Source: JBKHYJ01 sp046565505 (GTDB lineage Bacteria; Acidobacteriota; Blastocatellia; UBA7656). From it: a stretch of DNA of 64,000 nt. This document shows, in pieces, positions 27,628-36,864 of the stretch (its first letter is position 1; every line of letters begins with the position of its first letter). The notes under the pieces are model-generated. The model was not told the origin of the DNA, made no database searches, and saw only the letters and a program-made list of their open reading frames with translations. A program made the translations under genes and the position numbers. The stretch is taken from positions 248,001 through 312,000 of the forward strand of contig JBKHYJ010000022.1 of NCBI GenBank assembly GCA_046565505.1, given 5' to 3'.

Positions 27628-29973
27628 ATGCCCAAGCCAGCCCCCACACCCCGGTCGCGCCCCCCAGCCAGGGCCGTCAATGGCCTGAAGAAGTTCTCCG
27701 CGGGCCTGTCGGACCAGGCCGTGATAGACGCCGGCGTGGGGCTGATTATCATAGTCGCGCTCTCCTTGCTGCTGCTGCGCAACTACCAGCGACAGGCGGT
27801 CGAACAATTGCCCGCCGGCAGCGTCGCCGCGTCGGACGTAATCGCGCCTGATGATTTGAAGATAGAGGATGCGGCCCAGACCAGGCGCCTGCGCGAACAG
27901 GCGGTCGCCTCCGTGCTGCCCGTCTTCGATTTCAACCCGAAGCACGCGCGCGAGGCGGGCGCGAGCATAGCTGACATGTTCGCGGCCGGGCGCGAGGCCC
28001 CCCCCGACGCGACCGCCGAGCAGGTGCGCGCGGCCATAGAAGAGCGCAGCGGCATCGTACTCGACCCCGAACAGGTCGCCGTGCTGGTAAAGCATAGGTT
28101 CAGCCGCGAGCTCGAGCACCTGATGGTAGACCACCTGGAGTCCGTGGCCGCCGCCCCGGTCGTCAGCAGCCGCAGCCAGTTCCGAAGGCTCGGCGCGACC
28201 GCCATCGTGCGGCGCGACGTGAGGTCGGGCCAGGAGACGCCCGTCACGGACTTCAATACCATCCACGATAAGATAACCGCGAGCGCGTCGCTGAGGTCGG
28301 AAAAGCTCGTGTGGCCCGCCGAGTACGAGCCGCGGGACCGCAAGCTGCTGGGCGAGGTATTAGGCTCGCTCATAATCCCGAATTTTGAGTACAACGACGC
28401 CGAGACCGAACTGCGCAAAACGGCCGCGAAGGACTCGGTCGCGCCCGTCACCGTGACCGTCAAGAAGGGGACGCCAATAGTCGTGCGCGACGAGACCGTA
28501 ACGCCCGTCAAAGCCGCGCTGCTGGCGGAGGCGGCCAGCAACCGGCCGCTCGGCCTGCGGGCGGTAGAGTTCGCCGGCACCCTGGTGATAGTGATGATGA
28601 TGCTGCTGGTGCTATGGCAATACCTGCTTCGCTACCAGCACCGCCACATGCGCGTCCGCCGCCACTTCCTGCTCCAGATAGCGTGCTTCGTCATCGCGCT
28701 CGGGCTCATGAGGCTCTTCTTCACGCTCGCCTCCCCCATAAGCAGTTGGGCGACGCACGAGCCACTCAACTCCGCCATCGGCTACAAGTACCTCGCGCCG
28801 CTGAGCGTGGGCGCGGTCCTCATCACCATACTGACGGACGCGCACGCGGCGTTCGTCTTCTCAGCCATACTGGCGGTCTTCGTCGGCGTGTTCTCTGGCA
28901 ACGTCTACCTGGGGGCCTACACGCTGATGTCGAGCGCCGGCGCGATATACCACTTGCAGAATTGCCGGGACCGTACGGCGCTCGTGCGCGCGGGGTTATG
29001 GGTGGGGGCCGTCGGGGCGGCGACGGCGCTGTCGCTGGACTTGCTCGGGGCCAACGAGCCCGGACTGCTACTGGTGCTCTTTGACTCCTTCTGCGGGTTC
29101 GCGAGCGGGGTGCTTGCGACGATGGTGGCCTCGATCATGCTGCCGCTGTTCGAGTGGCTATTCGAGATAACGACTAACATCAAGCTGCTGGAATTGTCGA
29201 ACCTGAACCTGCCGCTGCTCAAGCAACTGGCAGAGCGAGCGCCCGGCACCTACCACCACTCGATCATGGTGGGCCTGCTCGCGGAGGCCGCGGCCGAGGC
29301 CATCGGCGGGGACGCGCTGTTCGCGCGCGTCGCCTGCTACTATCATGACATAGGCAAGAGCGTCCGGCCGACTTACTTCATAGAGAACCAGACCTACATG
29401 GATAACAGGCACGACAGCCTCTCGCCGAGGATGTCTTCGATCGTGCTCGCCAACCATGTGAAGCAGGGGATAGAGCTGGCGCGCCGGCACAAGCTGCCGC
29501 CCAGGATCATCGCCATCATACCGCAGCACCACGGCACCGGGCTTATGAAGTATTTTTATTACAAGGCCCGCAAGGCCGCGGATGATTCCGACTCCGCCGC
29601 GCTGGAGAACGAGTTCCGCTACCCGGGCCCGAAGCCGCAGACGAAAGAGGCCGCCATCATCATGATCGCGGACTCTGTGGAGGCGGCCGCGCGCACGCTG
29701 CAAGAGCCGACGCCCACGAAGGCGCGCAACATGATAGACACGATCATCGGCCGCATACGCGACGACGGGCAGCTCGACGAGTGCGACATCACGCTGCGCG
29801 ACTTGAGGATCGTCGCAGAAAGCTTCGTGAAAGTGCTGATGGGTATACACCACCACCGCATAGCCTACCCCGGCTATGATTTCAACCGCGCGGGCGCGCC
29901 CACTATTCTGGAGGCCGCCGCGGGCGTAGAGCCCGCCCGCCCTGCGGAGCTTAGAGGGGCGCGTGGCGATTGA
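27628..29973 (+). CDS. pgpH: 7TM receptor with HD phosphodiesterase domain (PgpH-like)
   Basis: This 781-aa protein has an N-terminal helix (about 30-52) and an extracellular 7TM-7TMR_HDED domain (about 60-300). A cluster of seven helices (about 310-510) follows. The cytoplasmic HD domain begins near residue 540 (HHSIMVGLLAEAAAEA) with the metal motif ACYYHDIGK and later HH residues. PgpH of Listeria hydrolyses c-di-AMP to pApA. This assignment is inferred from architecture. The gene overlaps ybeY by 11 bases, so translation is coupled. No clear ribosome-binding site precedes its ATG. Confidence 0.9.
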   Translation: MPKPAPTPRSRPPARAVNGLKKFSAGLSDQAVIDAGVGLIIIVALSLLLLRNYQRQAVEQLPAGSVAASDVIAPDDLKIEDAAQTRRLREQAVASVLPVFDFNPKHAREAGASIADMFAAGREAPPDATAEQVRAAIEERSGIVLDPEQVAVLVKHRFSRELEHLMVDHLESVAAAPVVSSRSQFRRLGATAIVRRDVRSGQETPVTDFNTIHDKITASASLRSEKLVWPAEYEPRDRKLLGEVLGSLIIPNFEYNDAETELRKTAAKDSVAPVTVTVKKGTPIVVRDETVTPVKAALLAEAASNRPLGLRAVEFAGTLVIVMMMLLVLWQYLLRYQHRHMRVRRHFLLQIACFVIALGLMRLFFTLASPISSWATHEPLNSAIGYKYLAPLSVGAVLITILTDAHAAFVFSAILAVFVGVFSGNVYLGAYTLMSSAGAIYHLQNCRDRTALVRAGLWVGAVGAATALSLDLLGANEPGLLLVLFDSFCGFASGVLATMVASIMLPLFEWLFEITTNIKLLELSNLNLPLLKQLAERAPGTYHHSIMVGLLAEAAAEAIGGDALFARVACYYHDIGKSVRPTYFIENQTYMDNRHDSLSPRMSSIVLANHVKQGIELARRHKLPPRIIAIIPQHHGTGLMKYFYYKARKAADDSDSAALENEFRYPGPKPQTKEAAIIMIADSVEAAARTLQEPTPTKARNMIDTIIGRIRDDGQLDECDITLRDLRIVAESFVKVLMGIHHHRIAYPGYDFNRAGAPTILEAAAGVEPARPAELRGARGD

Positions 29974-30418
29974 AGTCGTCAACCGGCAGCGGCTCGTCCG
30001 CCTCGACCGGAAGGCGGTGGCGAGCGTCGCGAGCGCGACGCTGGAATCCGTCGGCCGGTCGGGCGCGTCTTTAACAGTGGCTTTCGTGCGCGACCGCAGG
30101 ATCAGGGATTTGAATCGTGATTACAGGGGCAAGGACCGCGCTACGGACGTGCTGTCTTTCCCGGCCGGCGATGGGCGAGTTGGTCCCGCGGAGGCTATGA
30201 GGGGCGCCGACCCGAATTCGATGGGCCACATAGGCGACGTTATAATCTCGACCGATACGGCGCTCGATCAGGCCAGGGAGGCGGGCCACTCGCTCGCGCG
30301 CGAGGTCAGCGAGCTTGTCATCCACGGCACTCTACACCTGTGCGGCTACGACCACGAGAATGACCGCGGGGAGATGAACCGGCTTGAGCTGAGGCTCAGG
30401 CGAAAGCTGTTGGGGTAA
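29963..30418 (+). CDS. ybeY: Endoribonuclease YbeY (rRNA maturation)
   Basis: This 151-aa protein carries the UPF0054 zinc motif HGTLHLCGYDHEND, with His121, His125 and His131 as ligands. It is a metal-dependent RNase required for 16S rRNA 3'-end processing and 70S quality control. The start is GTG, inside the end of the pgpH gene, so the two are translationally coupled. The length is typical of the family. Confidence 0.95.
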   Translation: MAIEVVNRQRLVRLDRKAVASVASATLESVGRSGASLTVAFVRDRRIRDLNRDYRGKDRATDVLSFPAGDGRVGPAEAMRGADPNSMGHIGDVIISTDTALDQAREAGHSLAREVSELVIHGTLHLCGYDHENDRGEMNRLELRLRRKLLG

Positions 30419-30481
30419 AGGCGGGGCGGGCCGTCAACAATCGGGGCCTGACCCGCCGCCGAACCGTCCGCGTTCAAACAG

Positions 30482-31789
30482 ATGTTGACTGAGTTAACAG
30501 TGACCGGCATTTCGTTATTAACGCTGGTCTTCCTGTCCACGATTGAAAGCGCGTACGAGTCACTGAGCGAGGTGTCGCTGCGCCTGATGGCGAGCGAGCA
30601 CGAGGGGACCTCGCGGGCGATATTCTTCCGCGAATTACTGGAGCACCGCCGGCGGTTCGAGCTGATGCTGATACTGGGCACGCAGCTCTCCATCGCCGCG
30701 ATAGCCGTCATGCTGGCCGGCGGCCTTGCCGGGCTGGCCTGGCAGGGCGCAATCCCTATCGTTCTGGTAATCGTCTTCCTGGTGATCGTCGTCTTCCGCC
30801 TGTTCGTGCCCCGCCTGATCTCGCAAAACAACCCGGAGGCGGTGCTGTGGTTCCTCCTACCGCTGTTTAGAATCTTCTACCGCGTCTTCTCCGTCTTCGT
30901 CGCCCCGATAAGCGCGCTGCTCGACAGGATGAGAAGCCCCGAGGCCGAGCAGGCGCAGACGGAGGAGGAAGAGGGTGAAGAGACGATGGAGGAGATACAG
31001 GCGTTCATCGACGTGGGCGAGGAGGAAGGGATAATCGAAGAGTCCGAGGGCGAGTTGATACAGACCATAATCGAGTTCCGCGACACGCTCGTGACGGAAG
31101 TGATGAGCCCGCGCCTCCAGATAGTGGCCATCGAGGCCGCCGCGACCATAGCCGACGCGCGCCAACTGATTATAGAGTCGAAGTATTCGCGCATCCCTGT
31201 CTACAGGGACCAGATCGACAACATCGAAGGGATAGTCTACGTCCGCGACCTGCTGGCCTTTTGCGAAGGCGAGAAGACGCGCATGCCCGTGACCGAGTGC
31301 CTGCGCCCGGCCTACTTCGTGCCCGAGAGCAAGTCCATTCGCGGGCTGCTCGAAGAGATGCAGAAGGCCAAGGTGCAGATAGCCGTGGTCATAGACGAGT
31401 ATGGCGGGGTCGCCGGGCTTGTCACCATCGAGGACATAATCGAAGAGATACTGGGCGAGATCGAGGACGAGGACGAGGCGGCCATAGAAGAGGAGATAGT
31501 CCAGGCGGAGGACGGCTCGTTCCTCGTGGACGGCAGCGCGGAGATAAGAAAGGTCGAGCTGCTGTACGACAAGGAGGTCGAGGCGGACGATTTTACGACC
31601 ATCGCCGGGCTGATAATCAGCGAGCTGGGCCACGTCCCGGCCATCGGCGAGAAGCTCGACTTCAAGGGGCTACAGTTTGAAGTCGTCGAGGCCGACAGCA
31701 AGCGCGTCAACCGCGTGCGGCTCCGCCGGCTGGAAGGCGCGGCCGGCGGCGGGTCCGAGCTGAAGTCCTCCGACGAGCCGGAAGGGTAG
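30482..31789 (+). CDS. CNNM/CorC-family transporter-associated protein (hemolysin-like)
   Basis: This 435-aa protein has an N-terminal DUF21/CNNM membrane domain (about 1-150, with four hydrophobic segments). A pair of CBS domains (about 195-320, including VMSPRLQIVAIEA and VVIDEYGGVAGLVTIEDIIEEI) and a C-terminal CorC_HlyC domain (about 345-425) follow. CNNM proteins move or regulate Mg2+/Na+, and their CBS modules sense nucleotides. The conserved place between ybeY and era is seen widely in bacteria. It begins 63 bases after ybeY and ends 7 bases before era. Confidence 0.9.
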   Translation: MLTELTVTGISLLTLVFLSTIESAYESLSEVSLRLMASEHEGTSRAIFFRELLEHRRRFELMLILGTQLSIAAIAVMLAGGLAGLAWQGAIPIVLVIVFLVIVVFRLFVPRLISQNNPEAVLWFLLPLFRIFYRVFSVFVAPISALLDRMRSPEAEQAQTEEEEGEETMEEIQAFIDVGEEEGIIEESEGELIQTIIEFRDTLVTEVMSPRLQIVAIEAAATIADARQLIIESKYSRIPVYRDQIDNIEGIVYVRDLLAFCEGEKTRMPVTECLRPAYFVPESKSIRGLLEEMQKAKVQIAVVIDEYGGVAGLVTIEDIIEEILGEIEDEDEAAIEEEIVQAEDGSFLVDGSAEIRKVELLYDKEVEADDFTTIAGLIISELGHVPAIGEKLDFKGLQFEVVEADSKRVNRVRLRRLEGAAGGGSELKSSDEPEG

Positions 31790-31796
31790 CGGCGCA

Positions 31797-32708
31797 ATGT
31801 CTGACCAGGTGCCTGAAGAATCGGCGGCCCGCCTGAAATCCGGCGTCGTCGCGCTCGTGGGCCGGCCGAACGCGGGCAAGTCCACGCTGCTCAACAAGGT
31901 GGTCGGCGAGAAGATCGCCATCGTCTCTGACAAGCCGCAGACGACCCGCACGCGAATCAGCGGCGTGCTGACGCGGGCCGAAGGCCAGATCGTTTTCCTG
32001 GATACGCCCGGCATACACAAGCCGGGCTACAAGCTCAATCGCCGGATGATGAGCATAGTCACCGACGCGCTCTCGACCGTCGACCTGATACTGCTGATGG
32101 TTGACGCGGCGCAGCCCACGGGGGCCGGCGACCGCTTCGTGCTCGAAATGATGAAGCGCGTGGAGACACGCGCCTTCCTGGTCCCGAATAAGGTCGATGC
32201 GATGCGGGATAAGACGAAGCTGTTCCCGCTGATCGGCCGTTACACGGGCGAGCGGGACTTTGCCGAAGTGATCCCGGTATCCGCCCTGACGGGCGACGGC
32301 CTAGAGTTATTGATCGGCAAAACGTTCGAGTACTTGCCCGAAGGGGAGATGCTTTACCCCGAAGACGAATTGACGGACCAGCCGGAGCGCGTGATAGTCG
32401 CTGAGCTCGTGCGCGAAAAAATACTTCGGGCGACGGGCCAGGAGATTCCTTACGTCACGGCGGTCGTCACCGAAGGGTGGGAGGAGGCGGAGGGGACCAC
32501 GCGGATAAACTGCCTGATTTACGTGGAGCGCATGTCGCACAGGGCCATAGTGATCGGGCGCGGCGGCGCTAGATTAAAAGAGATAGGCACGGCCGCCCGC
32601 GCCGACATTGAAAGACTGTTGGGGCGGCATGTCTACTTGAGCCTGTTTGTGAAAGTGCGCGAGCACTGGCGCGACGACGAGCGCGCGCTCGACGAGATCG
32701 GAATATAG
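31797..32708 (+). CDS. era: GTPase Era
   Basis: This 303-aa protein contains a GTPase domain with G1 GRPNAGKST (22-30), G3 DTPGIHKPG, G4 NKVD and a C-terminal KH domain (VIGRGGARLKEIGTAAR). Era binds the 16S rRNA 3' end and helps 30S maturation. The start is ATG with a GAAGGG-like site. It closes the phoH operon. Confidence 0.97.
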   Translation: MSDQVPEESAARLKSGVVALVGRPNAGKSTLLNKVVGEKIAIVSDKPQTTRTRISGVLTRAEGQIVFLDTPGIHKPGYKLNRRMMSIVTDALSTVDLILLMVDAAQPTGAGDRFVLEMMKRVETRAFLVPNKVDAMRDKTKLFPLIGRYTGERDFAEVIPVSALTGDGLELLIGKTFEYLPEGEMLYPEDELTDQPERVIVAELVREKILRATGQEIPYVTAVVTEGWEEAEGTTRINCLIYVERMSHRAIVIGRGGARLKEIGTAARADIERLLGRHVYLSLFVKVREHWRDDERALDEIGI

Positions 32709-32864
32709 CGACGGCGGGGGATCGAGCTCGCACTTTCAAGGCCCGCCATGTTTGCGCCGCCGCCCGTGAGAGCGATGGCGGCGACAGATGGGATTTCAGG
32801 GCCGCCGAGTTTCTCAGCAGAAAAGGGCTTGTCGGCTTGGCGCGAGGCGGAGGAGAATGGTTTT

Positions 32865-34097
32865 ATGATTACACCTGCCGACATCCGATGGGCGCCCTTC
32901 TTTCTTGCTACTCTAATGCTCTGCCTCGCCCTCGCCGGCGCGCCGGCGATCCATGCTCAGCCCTCGCCACAGGCGCAGAAAGATTCGCCGCAGGCGCAAG
33001 AGAATGCCCAGGAGCTGGTAACTCAGGCCAAGGATTTACTGCGCTCGCGGCATTACGAAAAGGCGGCGGAGGCGCTCAGGCGGGCCATCTCGCTACAGCC
33101 GGATTCGGCCCCGGCGCATGCGCACCTGGGCATGGCGCTGCTGCGGCAGGCGCGCGCGACCGAGGCGCTCTCCGCGGCCCAACAGGCCACCCGCCTCGAC
33201 CCGAACTATGCTTTCGGTTACGTGGCACTGGGCAGCATCAACCAGGAGATGAATCGCTCTTCCGAGGCCATCGAGGCGCTCAAGCAGGCCATACGCATCA
33301 ACCAGGATTACTTCGACGCTTACGCCATACTCGGCTCCGTCTACGGCCAGACGCGGCGCTATGAAGAGTCGCTCGAAGCCTTCACGCAGGCGTTGCGCCT
33401 GAACGCTAACAGCGCGGACGTGTACAACGGGTTGGCGATAGCAAATTACCGCCTGGGCCGGCACGAGGAGGCCATCGCCGCCATCAAGCAAGCGGTCCGC
33501 CTTAACCCGAATTTCGCGAACGCTTACATCAACATGGGAAACTGGTATGGCGAGATGGGCCGTTACGAAGAGGCCGCCGACGCCTACACTCAGGTGATTC
33601 GTATCGCGCCGAAGTTCCCCAGCGGGTACTTCAACCGGAGCCTGCTATACGCGTACCTCGGCCGCGGCGGCGAAGCGGCCGACGACGCGCGCACTTTTTT
33701 GAGCGTCGCCGATTGGCATAGGGAGCGGTCGCCTTACATGGTCATACTCTCAGCGCTCGGGTACAGCCGGGCGGGCCGCGTGGACGAGGCGGCGAAGACG
33801 CTGGACCTGGCGGCGAAGAGGTGCAACACCTCCGAGTGGCCCTACCCGGTCATTCGTTATTTGCGGCAAGAGATCACCGCCCAGGCTTTGCTGGACATGG
33901 CCTCGGACAACGACCGCATGACGGAGGCTCGCGCTTACGTAGGCATGGCGCTGGCGGTCGCGGGCCAGCGCGAGGAAGCTCTCAGGCATCTTCAGTGGGT
34001 CAAAGAGAACGGCAACAAGAGCTTCATAGAATACAGGCTCGCGCTGTCGGAGATCGGTCGCGTAGAGAAATCCGCCGGGGCGTCAAAGCAGCGCTGA
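32865..34097 (+). CDS. Exported TPR-repeat protein
   Basis: This 410-aa protein has a signal peptide (about 1-30, ATLMLCLALAGAPAIHAQ). At least seven tetratricopeptide repeats run from about 55 to 285 (for example YEKAAEALRRAISLQPDSAPAHAHLGMALL). A less regular helical C-terminal region extends to 410. TPR arrays mediate protein interactions. No enzymatic domain is seen. The ATG at 32865 has GGAGG upstream and replaces an earlier in-frame ATG at 32748 that would add a non-signal extension. Confidence 0.82.
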   Translation: MITPADIRWAPFFLATLMLCLALAGAPAIHAQPSPQAQKDSPQAQENAQELVTQAKDLLRSRHYEKAAEALRRAISLQPDSAPAHAHLGMALLRQARATEALSAAQQATRLDPNYAFGYVALGSINQEMNRSSEAIEALKQAIRINQDYFDAYAILGSVYGQTRRYEESLEAFTQALRLNANSADVYNGLAIANYRLGRHEEAIAAIKQAVRLNPNFANAYINMGNWYGEMGRYEEAADAYTQVIRIAPKFPSGYFNRSLLYAYLGRGGEAADDARTFLSVADWHRERSPYMVILSALGYSRAGRVDEAAKTLDLAAKRCNTSEWPYPVIRYLRQEITAQALLDMASDNDRMTEARAYVGMALAVAGQREEALRHLQWVKENGNKSFIEYRLALSEIGRVEKSAGASKQR

Positions 34098-34817
34098 GCC
34101 GCAGGCCCGGATAATCTCGTCATAACGCTTCTCAAATACGCACCCCGACTCCCGCGAAGAAAATAGTCGAGCCTGACGCCGCGCGGCCTGATGCGGAGTT
34201 CGCGGGCGCCGCTCCGGCTTGTCGCGGCGGGCCGTTCTGCCGATTCCCAGGGGCGCTCGACACGCCGGGGTGTGCTGATTCGCCCGGCGGCCATTCGCCA
34301 TCTCTTACAGGCGAGGTTCAATGTTATAGAGAAATCAACTGGTAATACTGTATAGCCCGAACTGCTCCCGGATACTAAGTATCAGGTGATCGCCAACTAT
34401 GTTGCCGCTTTAATAACTCGCCCGCGTTCTGCTTTATCAAGAATCTATCAGGCTGACGCCCCGCTATTTTTGGGAATGCGTATGTTATTTAAATCATACC
34501 GGGGCCGCCCGGCTTACGCCCTTGTCATAGCACATGGTGTGCAGTATGCGACAGAAAGCTTGTTTTCTGCTCGCTCGCCGCTGACCGCCCGCGAGGCCTG
34601 TAATGAAACTTTGATATGTGCAGATTTTCAGATGGCGCTTACGTCATTATATGTTAGCTGATCCTTTCAACCGCGAACGAATTTGAAACGGAGCACTGGC
34701 GTAAAAAGAAGCCGCCTCATAAACAAGGGTGAATAGAAAACGTAAAGGGCCGGATGCGTCAACATCCAGCCCTCGATTTTCCGCCCGCCACGAACGGGCA
34801 AGAAAGGACATCTTGCA

Positions 34818-35156
34818 ATGTCAGAATCAACATATCAGAAGAACTGCGCTCGCACCAGCACTTTTCAATTGAGGGCCGCGAACGACCCTCTGAGCCATGC
34901 CAATCGCGGCTCCGGCTTCTTGCCCACAAGTGGGCGAGCGGGTCAGGCCCGGGGGATCACTCAGTCGAGCCTGAACGTGATGATCGGGAGGGAAGACTCC
35001 TTCTTCCCGAAGCCATTCAAGGGATTGATTGACGAGGTCGAAATTTTCAACCGCCCGCTGGCCGCCGCCGAAGTCCAGGCCATCTTCCCCGCCGGCCGCG
35101 CCGCTTCAGAACCTCTGCCGGGCCTGGCGCCGCATGGGATCACAAACGCCGCTTGA
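34818..35156 (+). pseudogene. C-terminal fragment of a LamG/concanavalin-like domain
   Basis: The reading frame from 34818 gives 112 residues. The stretch at about residues 50-93 is a clear LamG ending (LNVMIGRED, FKGLIDEVEIFNRPLAAAE). The first 49 residues show no LamG beta-strands and no signal peptide. The usual N-terminal two-thirds of such a domain is absent. I read it as the truncated tail of a former surface-lectin gene, whose front has been lost or shuffled. It could be a short real protein, but that seems unlikely. Confidence 0.5.
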
Positions 35157-35180
35157 CGGCTCAGTGTATTGCAATAAACT
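35153..35180 (+). promoter_or_regulatory. Promoter for prmA, predicted almost leaderless
   Basis: TTGACG (35153-35158) and TAAACT (35175-35180) are separated by 16 bases. The -10 ends only seven bases before the prmA ATG at 35188, so the transcript would start at or near the start codon. Confidence 0.5.
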
Positions 35181-35187
35181 TGATCTC

Positions 35188-36081
35188 ATGCAAGCCGACG
35201 CTTTAAAGAAAGAGAGAGTGTGGCAGCTCGTCACGGTTAACGTCGCGCGCAGGGCCGAAGAGTTCGCAGGCTCGGCGCTCTTCGACCTGGGTACGAACGG
35301 CCTTGTAACCTTAGAAGAAGGCGCAGACAGCGTAAGGCTGGGCGCGTACTTCGACGGCCATTCCGATGCGGAGGGCATTGCGCGGAGCGTCGAAGCGGAA
35401 TTCGCGAGAGCGGGCCTGGCCGACGCGCTGTTGGGCGTCTCTATTTCGCCCGTCCCCGACCAGGACTGGATGCAGAAGTGGAAAGAAGGCTTTGAGGCCG
35501 TCGCGGTCGGCAGTCGGTTCGTCGTCGCGCCTTCGTGGAAACTCCCGCGCGAAACCGGCGGCCGTGTAGTGATTCAGGTGGACCCGGGCATGGCTTTCGG
35601 CACGGGCACGCACGAGACGACGCGCCTATGCCTTGAAGCGATTGAAGGCTACTGGCGCGGCGGCCGGCTGCTGGACGTCGGGACCGGCACGGGCATACTC
35701 GCGATAGGGGCCGCGCTGCTGCATCCCGGCTCTCGCGTCGCCGCCATCGATATCGATCCGCAAGCCGTCGAAATTGCGCGCGAGAACGTAGCGATCAATG
35801 GCGCGATTGATTCTGTAGAAGTGTTTGAAGGACAGCCGCTCGATTTCGCGGGCGGCGCATTTGACGCGGTCGTGGCGAACCTCACTGCGGAAGTCATAGT
35901 GGCCCTGATGGGCGACCTCGCCGGATGCCTCTCCCCTTCAGGCGTGATTATACTCTCCGGCATTCTCACCCCCCTCCGGCCGGGCGTCGAGCGCGCGGCG
36001 GTCGCGGCCGGTCTCGTCATCGTCGAGCGGCGCGAAGCCGGCGAATGGTCTATGCTCGTGGCAAGGCGGGGCGAGCGGTAA
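35188..36081 (+). CDS. prmA: Ribosomal protein L11 methyltransferase
   Basis: This 297-aa enzyme trimethylates L11 with SAM. The SAM-binding domain has LLDVGTGTGILAIGAALL (motif I) and the PrmA signature DPGMAFGTGTHETTRL shortly before. An N-terminal substrate-recognition domain spans about 1-110. Its stop codon overlaps the rsmE ATG (TAATG), so the two are translationally coupled. No ribosome-binding site is visible before the ATG, consistent with the leaderless promoter. Confidence 0.94.
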   Translation: MQADALKKERVWQLVTVNVARRAEEFAGSALFDLGTNGLVTLEEGADSVRLGAYFDGHSDAEGIARSVEAEFARAGLADALLGVSISPVPDQDWMQKWKEGFEAVAVGSRFVVAPSWKLPRETGGRVVIQVDPGMAFGTGTHETTRLCLEAIEGYWRGGRLLDVGTGTGILAIGAALLHPGSRVAAIDIDPQAVEIARENVAINGAIDSVEVFEGQPLDFAGGAFDAVVANLTAEVIVALMGDLAGCLSPSGVIILSGILTPLRPGVERAAVAAGLVIVERREAGEWSMLVARRGER

Positions 36082-36860
36082 TGTCGCGCCGCAGGTTCTA
36101 CGCCTCGCCGGACGATATCGGCGGCTCTACAGTCAGGCTGTCGCGCGACGAGACCCATCATTTAACCCGAGTGCTCCGCATCGATTTTGGCGAAGAGGTG
36201 TTCGTCTTTGACGGGCGCGGGCGAGAATACAGGTGTATCTTCTTCGCCCTGGAAGATGGCCGGGCGCGGCTTGAGATAAGCGACGCGCTTCTAGACAAAG
36301 TCGAGCCCGCCGTTCACGTCACGCTCGCGCAGGCGCTAGCGAAAGGCGAGAAGTTCGACTTCATAGTACAGAAGGCGACGGAGCTGGGCGCGAGCGCCAT
36401 CGTGCCGCTCGTCACCGCCCACACGGACGTGAAGCTGTCGGACGAAAGGTCGGGGAAGCGGCTCGACAGGTGGCGTCGGGTATCGCTCGAAGCGATGAAG
36501 CAATGCGGCGGCCGCAGTCTGGTTGAGATTGCGCCGCCCGTCGCTATGAAAGATTTTCTGGACGCGCTGCGAGCGCGGGACGCGGCGGCCCCCGGTTCAA
36601 ACTCTGCGCGCCCGCTGCTGGTCTTCAGCGAGAAGGGGGGCGCGCCTATCACCGCCGCACTTTCCCGCGCGGTCGATAGCTCGGGCGTCGTCGCGCTCGT
36701 GGGCCCCGAAGGCGGTTGGGGCGATGAAGAATTGGCGCTGCTCGACGAGCGCGGGGCCAGGGCCGTCACACTCGGGCCGCGCGTGCTCAGGGCGGAAACT
36801 GCCGCGGTCGTGGCGGTGACTTTGATTCAGCACATCCTCGGCGACCTTTCATCCGAATAA
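36081..36860 (+). CDS. rsmE: 16S rRNA m3U1498 methyltransferase
   Basis: This 259-aa SPOUT enzyme methylates U1498 of 16S rRNA. The N-terminal PUA-like part opens RRFYASPDDI. The C-terminal knotted SAM-binding part has VALVGPEGGWGDEELAL and ITLGPRVLR-like TLGPRVLRAETAAV. The length is normal. The ATG at 36081 shares an A with the prmA stop, and the next gene starts four bases after the stop. Confidence 0.95.
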   Translation: MSRRRFYASPDDIGGSTVRLSRDETHHLTRVLRIDFGEEVFVFDGRGREYRCIFFALEDGRARLEISDALLDKVEPAVHVTLAQALAKGEKFDFIVQKATELGASAIVPLVTAHTDVKLSDERSGKRLDRWRRVSLEAMKQCGGRSLVEIAPPVAMKDFLDALRARDAAAPGSNSARPLLVFSEKGGAPITAALSRAVDSSGVVALVGPEGGWGDEELALLDERGARAVTLGPRVLRAETAAVVAVTLIQHILGDLSSE

Positions 36861-36864
36861 AACT

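Larger units (their letters stand above)
34098..35187. other. 1.1-kb gap with a LamG remnant and AT-richer stretch
   Basis: No intact gene is supportable. The stretch from about 34310 to 34700 is AT-richer than the flanks and has only short open frames. A LamG-like fragment (34965-35097) follows, then the prmA promoter (35153-35180). Confidence 0.5.

Noticed and set aside
34386..34661. Short plus-strand frame in the 34-35 kb gap
   Set aside because: It has no ribosome-binding site or domain, and sits in an AT-richer stretch with chance open frames.
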